NCBI GenBank assembly: GCA_903925285.1
Contig: CAIYET010000401.1
Location: 1 to 43,977 of the forward strand
Direction: 5' to 3'
DNA from: Candidatus Hydrogenedentota bacterium
GTDB taxonomy: Bacteria; Hydrogenedentota; Hydrogenedentia; Hydrogenedentales; SLHB01
Length of the DNA stretch: 43,977 bases
The position numbers and the translations under genes are program-made. Shown here in pieces: positions 35,063 to 43,677 of this stretch. Positions within the stretch are counted from its first letter, which is position 1. Every line of letters starts with the position of its first letter. Under the pieces are notes generated by a model that saw only the letters and a list, made by a program, of their open reading frames with translations, was not told the DNA's origin and did not search any database.

Positions 35063-36268
35063 ATGGAAAACGAGAACGGCGTGGCATGGCCGAAGAACCG
35101 TGCGTTACGTGCGCGTCTGCGCTTGGCGCTGCTCGCGATGGGCGTGGTTAGCGCGGCGTTGGCGCAGATCATGGGGCATTTCCCTCGTTTCATCGAGAAG
35201 GCGTACACGGAAAAACTGGGGCAATGGTTCGGGCGCACGCTGGCGGCGATTACGTCGCGTATCCCATTTTCGGTGGGCGAGTTGTTGCTCGCGGCAGTCG
35301 TTCTGTGGTTGCTGGCCTCGGCGTGCAGGGCCGTCTATCACGTCATTCGCGGACGCCGGCGCTGGACGAATATGCTGGCGGGCGGGCTTCTGCACAGTGG
35401 CGCGGTCCTGGGCATAATCCTCGCGGCGTTCTATTGGAGTTGGGGATTCAACTATGACCGGGCCGGACTGATCGACCGGATGCAGTGGCAGGCCTATGTC
35501 GAGCCGCCGAAGGATGCCGCGGCCCTCGACGAACTCGAACGCATCTGCCGTGAACTGGTCGGCGCGACCAATCGCGCGTACGAAGCATCGACCGGCGGAA
35601 AGGACGCCGGCGTGCCAACAAGCGTTCCGCTATCGCGCAAGGCCCTGAACATGGCCATCGACGGCGCGTACCGGCGCGTGGCCAAAGACCTGCATCTGCA
35701 TCCGTCGTTCGTGGCGTCGCGCGGACCCGCGAAACCGGTCTTCTTTTCCGAAATCATGAGCTACACGCTGATCCTCGGCGTGTACTGTCCGTTCACGGGC
35801 GAGGCGAACTACAATAACAACATGCCCGCCTGCGAAATCCCGGGGGTCATCGCCCACGAGAAGGCGCATCAACGCGGTGTGACCAGCGAAGACGAGGCCA
35901 ACTTCTTCGGCTATCTCGTGTGCGCCTCGAGTAAGGACACGTATCTGCAATACTCGGCCTATCTCACGGCGCAGCGGCGGTTTCTATCCGAGTTGATCGC
36001 GCGCGCCCCCGACTGCGGCAAGGCGTTGCTCAAGGAGCGCGATCCGGGGGTGCAACGCGACGTGGACGCTTGCAATGCCTTCGTGAACGCGCATGCTGGC
36101 CGTATTAGCCAAATACAACATAGCGTCAACGACCTGTACCTCAAAGCAAACCGCGTCAAACAAGGCGTCAAGGCATACGGCATGTCCGCACGCCTGATCA
36201 TGGCATACGCCCGCGCACACGGCGGTTCCTGCCTCGTCGAAACCGTTGGAAAGGAGACCAAACCATGA
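35063..36268 (+). CDS. DUF3810-family membrane protein with metalloprotease-like motif
   Basis: A 401-residue protein. The N-terminus has three hydrophobic segments (near LALLAMGVVSAALAQIMG, VGELLLAAVVLWLLASA and SGAVLGIILAAFYWSWGF), followed by a globular part. The HExxH-type motif H265-E-K-A-H269 (in VIAHEKAHQRG) and the following EDEANFF (E276, E278) match the DUF3810 signature, suggesting a zinc-dependent peptidase at the membrane. GGAGGAAG precedes the ATG. The next gene overlaps its stop by four bases, so a lysophospholipase is coupled to it. Target unknown. Confidence 0.85.
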   Translation: MENENGVAWPKNRALRARLRLALLAMGVVSAALAQIMGHFPRFIEKAYTEKLGQWFGRTLAAITSRIPFSVGELLLAAVVLWLLASACRAVYHVIRGRRRWTNMLAGGLLHSGAVLGIILAAFYWSWGFNYDRAGLIDRMQWQAYVEPPKDAAALDELERICRELVGATNRAYEASTGGKDAGVPTSVPLSRKALNMAIDGAYRRVAKDLHLHPSFVASRGPAKPVFFSEIMSYTLILGVYCPFTGEANYNNNMPACEIPGVIAHEKAHQRGVTSEDEANFFGYLVCASSKDTYLQYSAYLTAQRRFLSELIARAPDCGKALLKERDPGVQRDVDACNAFVNAHAGRISQIQHSVNDLYLKANRVKQGVKAYGMSARLIMAYARAHGGSCLVETVGKETKP

Positions 36269-37098
36269 ACAATACCGTGACCCGCTTCAAGACCGACGAC
36301 GGCATGGATCTTCACGCCCGGCAATGGACGCCGGAGGCCGCACCCAAAGGCGTTGTCGTGCTCATTCACGGCTATGGGGACCACGGCGCCCGTTACGAAT
36401 GGGTCGCCTCGCACCTGACGCGCGCGGGGATAGCCGTTTGTGCGCCGGACCTGCGCGGCCACGGCGAGTCTCCGGGCGAACGGGCCTTCATCGCGTCGTT
36501 CGACCGGCTCGTCGACGACGTGGCGCAATACGTCGAAGCGGTCCGCAAACAATTCGCGGGCATTCCGCTGTTCGTGATGGGCCACAGCATGGGCGGGCTG
36601 ATTGTCGCGCTGTACGCGGCCACGCGAAAGCCGTCCGTTGCAGGCGTCATCCTGAGCAGCCCGTTGCTGAAAGTCAGCGACGACGTTTCGCCGTTTCTGC
36701 AACGCATATCGGGAATCATCGGCGCGTTACTGCCACATTTACCCGTGTTGCCCCTCGATAACGCGGCGATATCGCGCGATCCCGAAGTCGTCAAAGCCTG
36801 CGACACGGACCCGTTGGGCTACCACGGGCGTATCAAGGCGAAGACGGGCGCCGAGATGTTACGCGCCACCAATCGCATCCAGGCCTGCATGGAAGACGTG
36901 ACGCTTCCGTTGTTGCTGCTCCACGGCACGGCCGACCGGTTGTGCGACGTGAACGGCAGCAGGCAAATGCACGCGCGCGCGAAATCGTCCGACAAGACGT
37001 TGAAACTCTTCGAGGGCGGTTATCACGAACTGTACAACGACTTCGACAAAGACGCGTTTATTGCGGATCTCGTATCGTGGCTTGATCGGCGCAATTGA
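36265..37098 (+). CDS. Alpha/beta hydrolase, lysophospholipase/monoacylglycerol-lipase type
   Basis: A 277-residue hydrolase of the serine aminopeptidase S33 family (Hydrolase_4). VVLIHGYGDHGARYEWVA is the oxyanion part, GHSMGG gives nucleophile S108, and HGTADRLCD and GGYHELYND give the aspartate and histidine. This family includes monoacylglycerol lipases and lysophospholipases. It has no signal peptide, so it is cytoplasmic. It overlaps the DUF3810 gene (ATGA), with AAAGGAG before the ATG. The riboflavin promoter begins at its stop codon. Confidence 0.87.
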   Translation: MNNTVTRFKTDDGMDLHARQWTPEAAPKGVVVLIHGYGDHGARYEWVASHLTRAGIAVCAPDLRGHGESPGERAFIASFDRLVDDVAQYVEAVRKQFAGIPLFVMGHSMGGLIVALYAATRKPSVAGVILSSPLLKVSDDVSPFLQRISGIIGALLPHLPVLPLDNAAISRDPEVVKACDTDPLGYHGRIKAKTGAEMLRATNRIQACMEDVTLPLLLLHGTADRLCDVNGSRQMHARAKSSDKTLKLFEGGYHELYNDFDKDAFIADLVSWLDRRN

Positions 37099-37123
37099 CA
37101 TGCGCGTGGGCGGCTGCTAGAAT
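37095..37123 (+). promoter_or_regulatory. Sigma-70 promoter of the riboflavin operon
   Basis: TTGACA at 37095-37100 (overlapping the preceding stop codon) and TAGAAT at 37118-37123 are separated by 17 bases. Transcription would start near 37130, just before the FMN riboswitch. Confidence 0.8.
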
Positions 37124-37143
37124 AGTCTTATGTGTTGAGAATG

Positions 37144-37251
37144 GCCTTCGGGACAGGGCGCAATTCCCGACCGGCGGTATAGTCCGCGAGCGCGCAAGCG
37201 CTGACCCGGTGAAATTCCGGGACCGACGGTACAGTCCGGATGGAAGAAGGC
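37144..37251 (+). ncRNA. FMN riboswitch (RFN element)
   Basis: The aptamer has the conserved FMN-sensing blocks: CAGGGCGCAATTCCCGACCG, GGCGGTATAGTCCGCGAG, GACCCGGTGAAATTCCGGGA, then CCGACGGTACAGTCCGGATG. The outer stem P1 pairs GCCTTC (37144-37149) with GAAGGC (37246-37251). FMN binding controls the riboflavin operon that follows. Confidence 0.95.
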
Positions 37252-37266
37252 GGCGCGATTGCTTTT

Positions 37267-37301
37267 GTCCCGGAGGCGCTGTGCCTTTTGGGACGTTTTT
37301 T
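37267..37301 (+). terminator. Riboswitch terminator hairpin before ribD
   Basis: GTCCC-GG-AGGC pairs with GCCT-TTT-GGGAC around the loop GCTGT, followed by GTTTTTT. It ends five bases before the ribD ATG at 37306. It serves as the likely off-state terminator of the FMN riboswitch. Confidence 0.75.
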
Positions 37302-37305
37302 GTTT

Positions 37306-38385
37306 ATGGCAACCGATCGCGAGTACATGCAGCGTGCGTTGGACCTGGCCGCGCAAGGCCGGGGCCGGACGAGTCCGAATCCCATGGTCGGCTGCGTCGT
37401 CGTACGCGACGAACACATCGTCGGCGAGGGATTTCACGCGAAGGTCGGCGAACCCCACGCCGAGGTCCATGCTCTCGAAGCGGCGGGCGATGCGCATGAC
37501 GCCACCTTATATGTCACGCTCGAGCCATGCTGCTTCCATGGCCGCACCCCGCCATGCACGGACCTGATCATCCGACACAAACCGGCGCGGGTCGTCGTGG
37601 CCATGCCCGATCCCAACCCGCGCGTATCGGGCAAAGGCATCTTCCAATTGCGCAACGCCGGTATCGAAGTCGAAGTCGGCCTGCTCGAAGACGAGGCCCG
37701 CCGCCTCAACGAAGCCTTCTGCAAACACATCGTGACGCGCATGCCGTTCGTGATCGCCAAGTGCGGCATGTCGCTCGACGGCAAGATCGCCACGCGCACC
37801 GGCGATTCACGCTGGGTCACGAGCGAGACCGCACGCCACATGGTTCACGAGTTGCGCAACGAAGTCGACGCGATCCTCGTCGGCAGCCGGACCGTCATGC
37901 TCGACGATCCCAGCCTGACCACCCGGCTCGAAGTCGGCCAGACGAAAGACCCGATCCGCGTTATCCTCGATGCGGACGACTATCTCGATCCGCGCGCCCG
38001 CGTATTCCATCTCGAAAGCAAAGCACCGACATGGGTCGTCGTGCCGGACAACCGCACCGTTCCCGAAGCGAACGAAACGCTGCACATCCCATCCGGGCCG
38101 GGCGGACTCGATATGCGCCACCTCATGTGCGAACTCGGCGCGCGCGACATCGTGTCGGTCCTCATCGAAGGCGGCGGCACGACGCTCGCCTCGGCCTTCG
38201 ACGCCGACCTCGTCGATAAGATCCTCTTCTTCGTCGCGCCGAAAATCGTCGGCGGGCGCGACGCCATCACGGCCGTCGAAGGCGAAGGCGTCGCCCGGAT
38301 GGCGGACGCGATTGCACTCGAACGCATGCGCGCGACGCCCGTCGGCGAAGACATCCTCATTGAAGCGTACGTGCGGAGAGACTGA
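37306..38385 (+). CDS. ribD: Bifunctional riboflavin deaminase/reductase
   Basis: A 359-residue enzyme with both RibD activities. The deaminase part carries the zinc site H51-A-E53 and C75/C84 (EPCCFHGRTPPC), after the TSPNPMVGC block. The reductase part (from about residue 147) has CGMSLDGKIATRTGDSRWVT, VDAILVGSRTVMLDDPSLTTR and the NADPH-side IEGGGTTLASAF. It converts the first pyrimidine intermediate of riboflavin synthesis to the reduced product. The ATG at 37306 fits RibD starts (DREYMQRALDLA) but has no ribosome site close by. An ATG at 37240 falls in the riboswitch and is not used. It is the first gene of the FMN-controlled operon. Confidence 0.95.
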   Translation: MATDREYMQRALDLAAQGRGRTSPNPMVGCVVVRDEHIVGEGFHAKVGEPHAEVHALEAAGDAHDATLYVTLEPCCFHGRTPPCTDLIIRHKPARVVVAMPDPNPRVSGKGIFQLRNAGIEVEVGLLEDEARRLNEAFCKHIVTRMPFVIAKCGMSLDGKIATRTGDSRWVTSETARHMVHELRNEVDAILVGSRTVMLDDPSLTTRLEVGQTKDPIRVILDADDYLDPRARVFHLESKAPTWVVVPDNRTVPEANETLHIPSGPGGLDMRHLMCELGARDIVSVLIEGGGTTLASAFDADLVDKILFFVAPKIVGGRDAITAVEGEGVARMADAIALERMRATPVGEDILIEAYVRRD

Positions 38386-38389
38386 CCCT

Positions 38390-39019
38390 ATGTTCACCGG
38401 ACTTATCGAGGAAATCGGCGCAGTCGTGCGGCGTCCCGGCGCCGAGCTCGCCGTGATGGCGAAAACCGTCCTCGAAGGTCTCCGTCCCGGCGACAGCATC
38501 GCCATCGACGGCGCATGCATGACGGTCACGGGCATTCACAGCGACCATTTCGTCGTGCAGGTCTCGCCGGAATCCTTCGCGCGGACTACCCTTGCGCGCC
38601 TGCGGCCCGGCGACGCGGTCAATCTCGAACGGGCGATCGCCGCAGGCAACCGTTTCGGCGGGCATTTCGTTCTCGGACATGTCGACGGCGTCGGGCGCAT
38701 CGCATCGATTCACGACCAGGGCGAGTTCGCGTTATGGCGATTTCAGGCCCCCGAAGACGTCGCGCGCTATCTCGTGCCCAAAGGCTCCGTCACGGTCAAC
38801 GGCATCAGCCTGACCGTCGTCGAACCGGCGGGCGATACCTTCGGCGCGGCGGTCATTCCCACAACGTTGAAGCAAACCACGCTGAGCATGAAACGGCCCG
38901 GCGACGCCGTCAATATCGAGGCCGACATCATCGGCAAACATATCTACCATTATGTAAGAGGAAACGCCGGACGGCGGGACATCAGCGCCGATTTCCTGGC
39001 ACAACATGGATTCACATAA
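38390..39019 (+). CDS. ribE: Riboflavin synthase alpha chain
   Basis: A 209-residue enzyme that makes riboflavin from two lumazine molecules. The first barrel starts MFTGLIEEIGAVVRR and includes GDSIAIDGACMTVTG. The second barrel has GHFVLGHVDGVG, KGSVTVNGISLTVVE and PTTLKQTTLS. Length fits the family (about 200-215). It starts five bases after the ribD stop, at the ATG at 38390; the larger open frame that contains it begins inside ribD and is not used. Confidence 0.95.
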   Translation: MFTGLIEEIGAVVRRPGAELAVMAKTVLEGLRPGDSIAIDGACMTVTGIHSDHFVVQVSPESFARTTLARLRPGDAVNLERAIAAGNRFGGHFVLGHVDGVGRIASIHDQGEFALWRFQAPEDVARYLVPKGSVTVNGISLTVVEPAGDTFGAAVIPTTLKQTTLSMKRPGDAVNIEADIIGKHIYHYVRGNAGRRDISADFLAQHGFT

Positions 39020-39041
39020 GTAGACTGGGAGTACATCAACG

Positions 39042-40235
39042 ATGTTTGCACCGATACCGGAGATCATCGAGGACATGCGCGCGGGACGCATGATCATCCT
39101 CGTCGACGACGAAGACCGCGAGAACGAAGGCGACTTGACCATCGCCGCCGAGAAGGTCACGCCCGAACTCATCAACTTCATGGCCACGCACGCGCGCGGC
39201 CTGATCTGTCTCACACTCACGCCGAAGCGTATCGAACAACTCCAACTGCCCCCCATGGCCCCGGAAAACAACTCGCGGTTTCAAACCGCGTTCCACGTCT
39301 CGATCGAAGCCGCCACGGGCGTCACGACGGGCATCAGCGCGCACGACCGGGCACGCACGATCCAAGTCGCCGTCGACCCGAAGAGCCGCACCGAGGACCT
39401 CGTGCGCCCCGGCCACGTGTTCCCGTTACGCGCCCGCGAAGGCGGCGTGCTCGTCCGCACGGGCCAGACCGAAGGCTCGGTGGACCTCGCGCGCATGGCC
39501 GGGCTTGATCCATCCGGTGTCATCTGCGAGATTATGAACGAAGACGGCACCATGGCGCGCGTGCCGCAACTCCTCGAATTCGCAAAGCAACACGACCTCA
39601 AGATCTGCTCGATCCAAGACATTATCGAGTACCGCCGCCGCACCGAACGCCTCGTCCGCCGCATCGCCGAAACGCACCTGCCCACCGAATACGGCTCATT
39701 CAAACTCTTCGCATACGAGACCGACATCGACGACGCGCATCATCTCGCCCTCGTGAAGGGCGACGTGACGACCGACCGCGACATCCTCGTGCGCGTCCAT
39801 TCCGAATGTCTCACGGGCGACGCGTTCCATTCGCTACGCTGCGATTGCGGCGCGCAACTCCACGAATCCCTGCGCATGATCGAGGCGGAAAGTTGCGGCG
39901 TCCTCGTCTACATGCGCCAAGAAGGCCGCGGCATCGGCCTTGCCAACAAGATCAGAGCGTATGCGCTGCAAGATCAGGGGCTCGATACCGTCGAGGCCAA
40001 CGTCCATCTCGGCTTCGATCCCGACCCGCGCGAATACGGCATCGGCGCACAGATCCTCGTCGACCTCGGCGTCAAACGCATGCGGCTCATCACCAACAAC
40101 CCCGTCAAACGCGCCGGACTCGAAGGCTACGGCCTCCATATCACCGGACGCGTCCCCATCGAAGTTCCCCCAAACGAAATCAACGAACGCTACCTGAGAA
40201 CCAAGAAAGAAAAAATGGGCCATTTGATCATGTAA
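39042..40235 (+). CDS. ribBA: Bifunctional DHBP synthase / GTP cyclohydrolase II
   Basis: A 397-residue fusion enzyme. The N-terminal 200 residues make 3,4-dihydroxy-2-butanone 4-phosphate ([41 protein letters not shown] and HEAE-like region). The C-terminal half is GTP cyclohydrolase II, with zinc cysteines in [20 protein letters not shown], the catalytic RQEGRGIGL and [15 protein letters not shown]. All blocks are intact. GGGAG precedes the ATG. It supplies both entry points of riboflavin synthesis; order ribD-ribE-ribBA-ribH is that of many bacteria. Confidence 0.96.
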   Translation: MFAPIPEIIEDMRAGRMIILVDDEDRENEGDLTIAAEKVTPELINFMATHARGLICLTLTPKRIEQLQLPPMAPENNSRFQTAFHVSIEAATGVTTGISAHDRARTIQVAVDPKSRTEDLVRPGHVFPLRAREGGVLVRTGQTEGSVDLARMAGLDPSGVICEIMNEDGTMARVPQLLEFAKQHDLKICSIQDIIEYRRRTERLVRRIAETHLPTEYGSFKLFAYETDIDDAHHLALVKGDVTTDRDILVRVHSECLTGDAFHSLRCDCGAQLHESLRMIEAESCGVLVYMRQEGRGIGLANKIRAYALQDQGLDTVEANVHLGFDPDPREYGIGAQILVDLGVKRMRLITNNPVKRAGLEGYGLHITGRVPIEVPPNEINERYLRTKKEKMGHLIM

Positions 40236-40274
40236 GAATGAAGGAATTGTGGAATGCGGATAGTAGCGAATTCC

Positions 40275-40315
40275 AGATCTCAGATCTCAGATCTCAAATC
40301 TCAGATCTCAGATCC
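40275..40315. repeat. Heptamer repeat (AGATCTC) inside the riboflavin operon
   Basis: Five to six units of AGATCTC (one AAATCTC) lie between ribBA and ribH, inside the transcribed operon. The unit contains AGATCT, so neighbouring copies can also pair. The ribH ribosome site lies about 45 bases further on. The same unit is repeated at 41277. Confidence 0.92.
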
Positions 40316-40370
40316 AATGCATTGCGTCGCACCTCGCACTTCGCACACCTTACAAAAAGGAGAAAGCAAC

Positions 40371-40835
40371 ATGCCAAAGACACTCGAAGGCAAGCTAGTT
40401 TCATCGGGCAAGAAATACGGAATCGTTGTATCGCGATTCAACGAATTCATTTCGAGCCGCCTCCTGGGCGGCGCGATCGATGCGATGGCGCGCCACGGCG
40501 TCAAAGACGACGAAATCACCGTCGCCTGGACACCCGGCGCTTTCGAGATTCCGATCGTCGCCAAGAAGATGGCCGAATCCGGCAAGTTCGACGCCGTCGT
40601 CGCGCTCGGCGCCGTCATCCGAGGCAACACGCCGCACTTCGACTACGTCGCGAGCGAAGTCTCGAAAGGCGTTGCGCAAATTTCGCTTTCGACCGGTGTC
40701 CCGGTGTTGTTCGGCGTGCTGACCACAGAGACCATCGAGCAGGCCATCGAGCGCGCCGGCACGAAGGCGGGCAACAAAGGATTCGACGCCGCCGTTGCCG
40801 CCATCGAGATGGTCAACCTCTTGGAGCAAATCTGA
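40371..40835 (+). CDS. ribH: 6,7-dimethyl-8-ribityllumazine synthase
   Basis: A 154-residue enzyme that joins the ribityl pyrimidine and dihydroxybutanone phosphate. [51 protein letters not shown] (with the catalytic histidine H in this segment) and the C-terminal [15 protein letters not shown] match the family. The ATG at 40371 has AAAAAGGAG a few bases upstream. Open frame runs further upstream through the heptamer repeat, without a ribosome site. Confidence 0.96.
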   Translation: MPKTLEGKLVSSGKKYGIVVSRFNEFISSRLLGGAIDAMARHGVKDDEITVAWTPGAFEIPIVAKKMAESGKFDAVVALGAVIRGNTPHFDYVASEVSKGVAQISLSTGVPVLFGVLTTETIEQAIERAGTKAGNKGFDAAVAAIEMVNLLEQI

Positions 40836-40837
40836 CC

Positions 40838-41248
40838 GTGCCCGACCCACGCATCCGCCGTAAAGCGCGCGAACGCGCCTTGCAGTTTCTGTTCGGACTG
40901 GATTTCACCAACAATCCCTGCGAGCCTGCCGCAGCCGTGTTCTGGGAAATCGAGCCTACGCGCCCCAGCGTCCGCCACTACGCCATGACCCTGATCCGAG
41001 GCGTCTGCGAGCAACGCGATACTCTCGACGAAGCCATCGTCGGCGCCCTCCAGAAATGGACACCCGAACGCATCGGCGGCGTCGAACGAAACATCCTACG
41101 GATCGCCCTATACGAAATGCGCAACGCCCAAGACGTCCCCATCCCCGTCGCCATCAACGAAGCCATCGAACTCGCCAAAACCTTCGCAGCCGAAGAGGCC
41201 CCACGCTTCATCAATGGCATTCTTGATCGCTTAAAGGATGACGGATGA
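40838..41248 (+). CDS. nusB: Transcription antitermination factor NusB
   Basis: A 136-residue helical protein that binds boxA RNA with NusE in rRNA antitermination. RRKARERALQFLFGLDF is the usual start region; RIGGVERNILRIALYEM and PVAINEAIELAKTFAAEEAP and FINGILDRL are the conserved C-terminal blocks. The start is GTG at 40838, three bases after the ribH stop, and the open frame before it is not used. NusB following ribH is a common gene order. The last codons (KDDG then stop) resemble a degenerate heptamer. Confidence 0.93.
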   Translation: MPDPRIRRKARERALQFLFGLDFTNNPCEPAAAVFWEIEPTRPSVRHYAMTLIRGVCEQRDTLDEAIVGALQKWTPERIGGVERNILRIALYEMRNAQDVPIPVAINEAIELAKTFAAEEAPRFINGILDRLKDDG

Positions 41249-41276
41249 ATTGGCGATTGCGAATTGCGGATTGCTC

Positions 41277-41360
41277 TGAATCTCAAATCTGAGATCTCAG
41301 ATCTCAGATCTCAAATCTCAAATCTCAAATCTCAGATCTCAAATCTCAAATCTCAGATCC
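41277..41360. repeat. Heptamer repeat (AGATCTC/AAATCTC)n after nusB
   Basis: About eleven 7-bp units of AAATCTC or AGATCTC run from 41277 to 41360, starting 30 bases after the nusB stop and ending before the convergent gene. The unit is the same as at 40275. Confidence 0.93.
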
Positions 41361-41389
41361 AGCTTATCAAGACCACTTCGCTCGACGGT

Positions 41390-43339
41390 TCACGGCATGG
41401 GCGTGCGCGCCGTAGCGTCGTCGATAAGCCCGTAGTAGCGTCCGCGCCAATACGCATCGATGAACGCCGCGCCGCCGAGGTCGCGCCGGACGTTCTTGAC
41501 GAATTGCAGGACCAAATGAGCGTCTTCCCAACGTTCGCCGCCGTCCTTCGACAGATACAGTCCCGCCGGCGTGCCCGCGAACACCCAATCCGTGTTTTCC
41601 GGCATGAACACCGTCTTCGCGCGCGGAATCCGCAAACCATCGGGCTTGAGTTGCCACGTCGCGCCGCCATCGGCGCTCTTGAGTACGCCGTTATCATCCG
41701 GCTTGAAACGCAGTTTGTCTTCGCGAATCTTGGGAACCTCCGCGACCTTCTCCCACGATTTGCCCATTTCCTTGTCATTCGCGAAAACACTCCGATAGAC
41801 CGCCTTCTCGCGGACGGCGTAGAGCGCGTTCTTCTCGCCCGGTTCGATGCGCACGTCCACCGCCTTGCCGCCCTCTTCGGGTACATCAAGATGCCGCCAC
41901 GCGTAGCCGCCGGTCGTGGACGCATGGAATCCATCGTCGCACGCCACGCAGACCATTCGCACACGCGGACCCGCCGCCACCGCGCGCACCCTCGAACCGA
42001 TCCCCGCATCAATGCTGTGCCATCCCGCCGCCGTAGCCCCGCCATCACGCGACTGGTATAGGTCGCCCCTCGTGTCGAAGGCGTAAAGGACCACGGGATC
42101 CTCGGCGGGCACGGCCATACCCACGACGATCCGGCTCAGCCAACCGTCCTGCTTCAGCAGGTTTCCCTTCCAGATATACTCGTTGTCCCACACCGCCGCA
42201 TACATCGGGTACGGCGGCTTCAGGTCCGGCCGCAGACTATTCATCGTCGGTTCGAACATCGTCTCCGTCGGCCACGTTTGCAGCGAAAACAACCCCTCCT
42301 TCAAAGCCTTCTCGCGCCCCGGAGCGTTCGGAGTCAGACTCATGTAGATATATGTGAAAAGGGTTTGCGCATCCTCCGCGTGGTTGGCCCAGAGCCCATC
42401 GAGCACGACGCGGTACGCCGCGAGCAGTTCCGGATCCGTTTCGATGCGGAACAGGTTCTCGAGATGTCCGAAACAGTGCTCGGCATCATCATGATCTTTC
42501 TCGGTCTTGAAACTCGTCAACCCGCGCACATGAAATTGATCGACCAGGCGTTCGTACATCGCCTGGTACTTCGGATTGCCCGTGGCGTGATAAGCGGCCT
42601 TCGCGCCCCCAATGGCCATCAGGATGCGCGTGTTGAGCGTCTTACCGTTATTAAAACCGAGGATATACGTATTGCGCTTTCGGTCGATATGCCAGATCTT
42701 GAAATCGTTGTCCACCCAGTAGCCTACGAGCGCATCGATGGCCTCGCGGCACCGATCCTTCTGCACGCCTTCCGCAGCGAGGTCATAATACTGACAAAGG
42801 CCACGCGTTGCCGCGCTGTAATTGTGATGGCTCGGACTGCCCCGCCACCGCAGATTGCCGTATTCGCCCGCGCCCTGCTGCCACGCATCCGTCAGCGGCT
42901 CGATGCCCCGCTCCTCGTACGACTCGCCATGTCCCAACGCATACCCACGCGCCTGGAGACCGCGCACGCCCGTGACGAGTTGGCAGCGGTATATCGACTC
43001 GAACAGTTCATCCGCCCGCGCCTTCGCATTCGCGATTTCCTCGGCGGGCGCACCCGATTTTTTCAAGAACGCGTACCGGTACGACGTCCCGCACAGGTAA
43101 TTCGCCGTCCAGCAGACGGCATGAGCAATATTGCCGTTGCCCAGCGTCGAATGGTCCGACGGCCCGCCGTCCATCGGCAGATCCACCTGCGACGGATACA
43201 GTCCGAGGATGTTGTGCCGCTCGACATTGTTCTTTTCGAGGATACGCTCCTTCTGCTCCAACGGGAGCCTCCACGAATCACCGGCGTACGCCCAAAGCCC
43301 CCCGAAACACAGTACCGACAGAATCGATACGACACGCAT
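41390..43339 (-). CDS. Secreted toroid-like protein with BNR-type repeats
   Basis: A 649-residue exported protein. The signal peptide (VVSILSVLCFGGLWAYAG) follows an ATG at 43339 with GAGGAGGG upstream; a longer frame begins at 43372. The first 400 residues look like a helical (alpha/alpha) barrel of the six-hairpin glycosidase or lyase type (for example YWVDNDFKIWHIDRKRNTYI and GGAKAAYHATGNPKYQAMYE). The last 200 contain BNR/Asp-box motifs (YQSRDGGAT, KSADGGATWQLKPDG, YLSKDGGERWED) typical of beta-propeller blades. A carbohydrate-active enzyme with a propeller is plausible; no catalytic residues can be named. Confidence 0.72.
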   Translation of the reverse strand: MRVVSILSVLCFGGLWAYAGDSWRLPLEQKERILEKNNVERHNILGLYPSQVDLPMDGGPSDHSTLGNGNIAHAVCWTANYLCGTSYRYAFLKKSGAPAEEIANAKARADELFESIYRCQLVTGVRGLQARGYALGHGESYEERGIEPLTDAWQQGAGEYGNLRWRGSPSHHNYSAATRGLCQYYDLAAEGVQKDRCREAIDALVGYWVDNDFKIWHIDRKRNTYILGFNNGKTLNTRILMAIGGAKAAYHATGNPKYQAMYERLVDQFHVRGLTSFKTEKDHDDAEHCFGHLENLFRIETDPELLAAYRVVLDGLWANHAEDAQTLFTYIYMSLTPNAPGREKALKEGLFSLQTWPTETMFEPTMNSLRPDLKPPYPMYAAVWDNEYIWKGNLLKQDGWLSRIVVGMAVPAEDPVVLYAFDTRGDLYQSRDGGATAAGWHSIDAGIGSRVRAVAAGPRVRMVCVACDDGFHASTTGGYAWRHLDVPEEGGKAVDVRIEPGEKNALYAVREKAVYRSVFANDKEMGKSWEKVAEVPKIREDKLRFKPDDNGVLKSADGGATWQLKPDGLRIPRAKTVFMPENTDWVFAGTPAGLYLSKDGGERWEDAHLVLQFVKNVRRDLGGAAFIDAYWRGRYYGLIDDATARTPMP

Positions 43340-43401
43340 TGCTGAACCCTCCTCGCCATGCGGCACGGCCATGGATGTTTGCGTTTCCGCCCCGATCTCG
43401 C

Positions 43402-43407
43402 TATACT
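43402..43407 (+). promoter_or_regulatory. Possible -10 element of the tRNA-His transcript
   Basis: TATACT at 43402-43407 with a weak TTGCGT 17 bases before it (43379-43384). Transcription would begin near 43414, about 70 bases upstream of the tRNA. Confidence 0.3.
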
Positions 43408-43481
43408 ACCCATAGTAAGACCATTCCTCTTCGACGCGGGTTTCCCCGTTTGACGAGTAGTGAGTTATTGTCCCAAAATGT

Positions 43482-43558
43482 GCCGGGGTAGCTCAGTTGG
43501 TTAGAGCACTGGATTGTGGATCCAGGGGTCAAGAGTTCAAGTCTCTTCCCCGGTACCA
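43482..43558 (+). tRNA. tRNA-His (anticodon GTG)
   Basis: A 77-base cloverleaf. The D arm is GCTCAGTTGGTTAGAGC, the anticodon stem CTGGA/TCCAG holds the loop TTGTGGA with anticodon GTG (His), and the T arm AAGAG-TTCAAGT-CTCTT follows. The acceptor GCCGGGG pairs with CCCCGGT, and CCA is encoded. The discriminator is A and there is no encoded extra 5' G of the usual G-1:C73 kind. See the findings. Confidence 0.9.
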
Positions 43559-43628
43559 TTCATAAGTTGTTGCTGAATAAGCAGTTAGCTTATACCTGCT
43601 ACAGTGGCAGAGCAGCCTAGACCGAACG

Positions 43629-43657
43629 TCGAAAAAGTGTAATTGACACTTTCGACA
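43629..43657. promoter_or_regulatory. Inverted repeat upstream of the integrase gene
   Basis: GTCGAAAAAGTGT and ACACTTTCGAC form an imperfect palindrome around AATTG. It lies 20 bases before the integrase ATG and could be an operator or a core recombination site. No boxes of a standard promoter are clear. Confidence 0.45.
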
Positions 43658-43677
43658 CGGAAAGGACTGCTGAAGCC

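Noticed and set aside
39806-40837. Open frame running from ribBA through ribH before nusB
   Set aside because: The frame is open by composition only. The real nusB start is the GTG at 40838.
42278-43345. Plus-strand 355-residue frame opposite the secreted toroid protein
   Set aside because: Arg-rich composition, no ribosome site, and the minus frame shows a signal peptide and BNR repeats.
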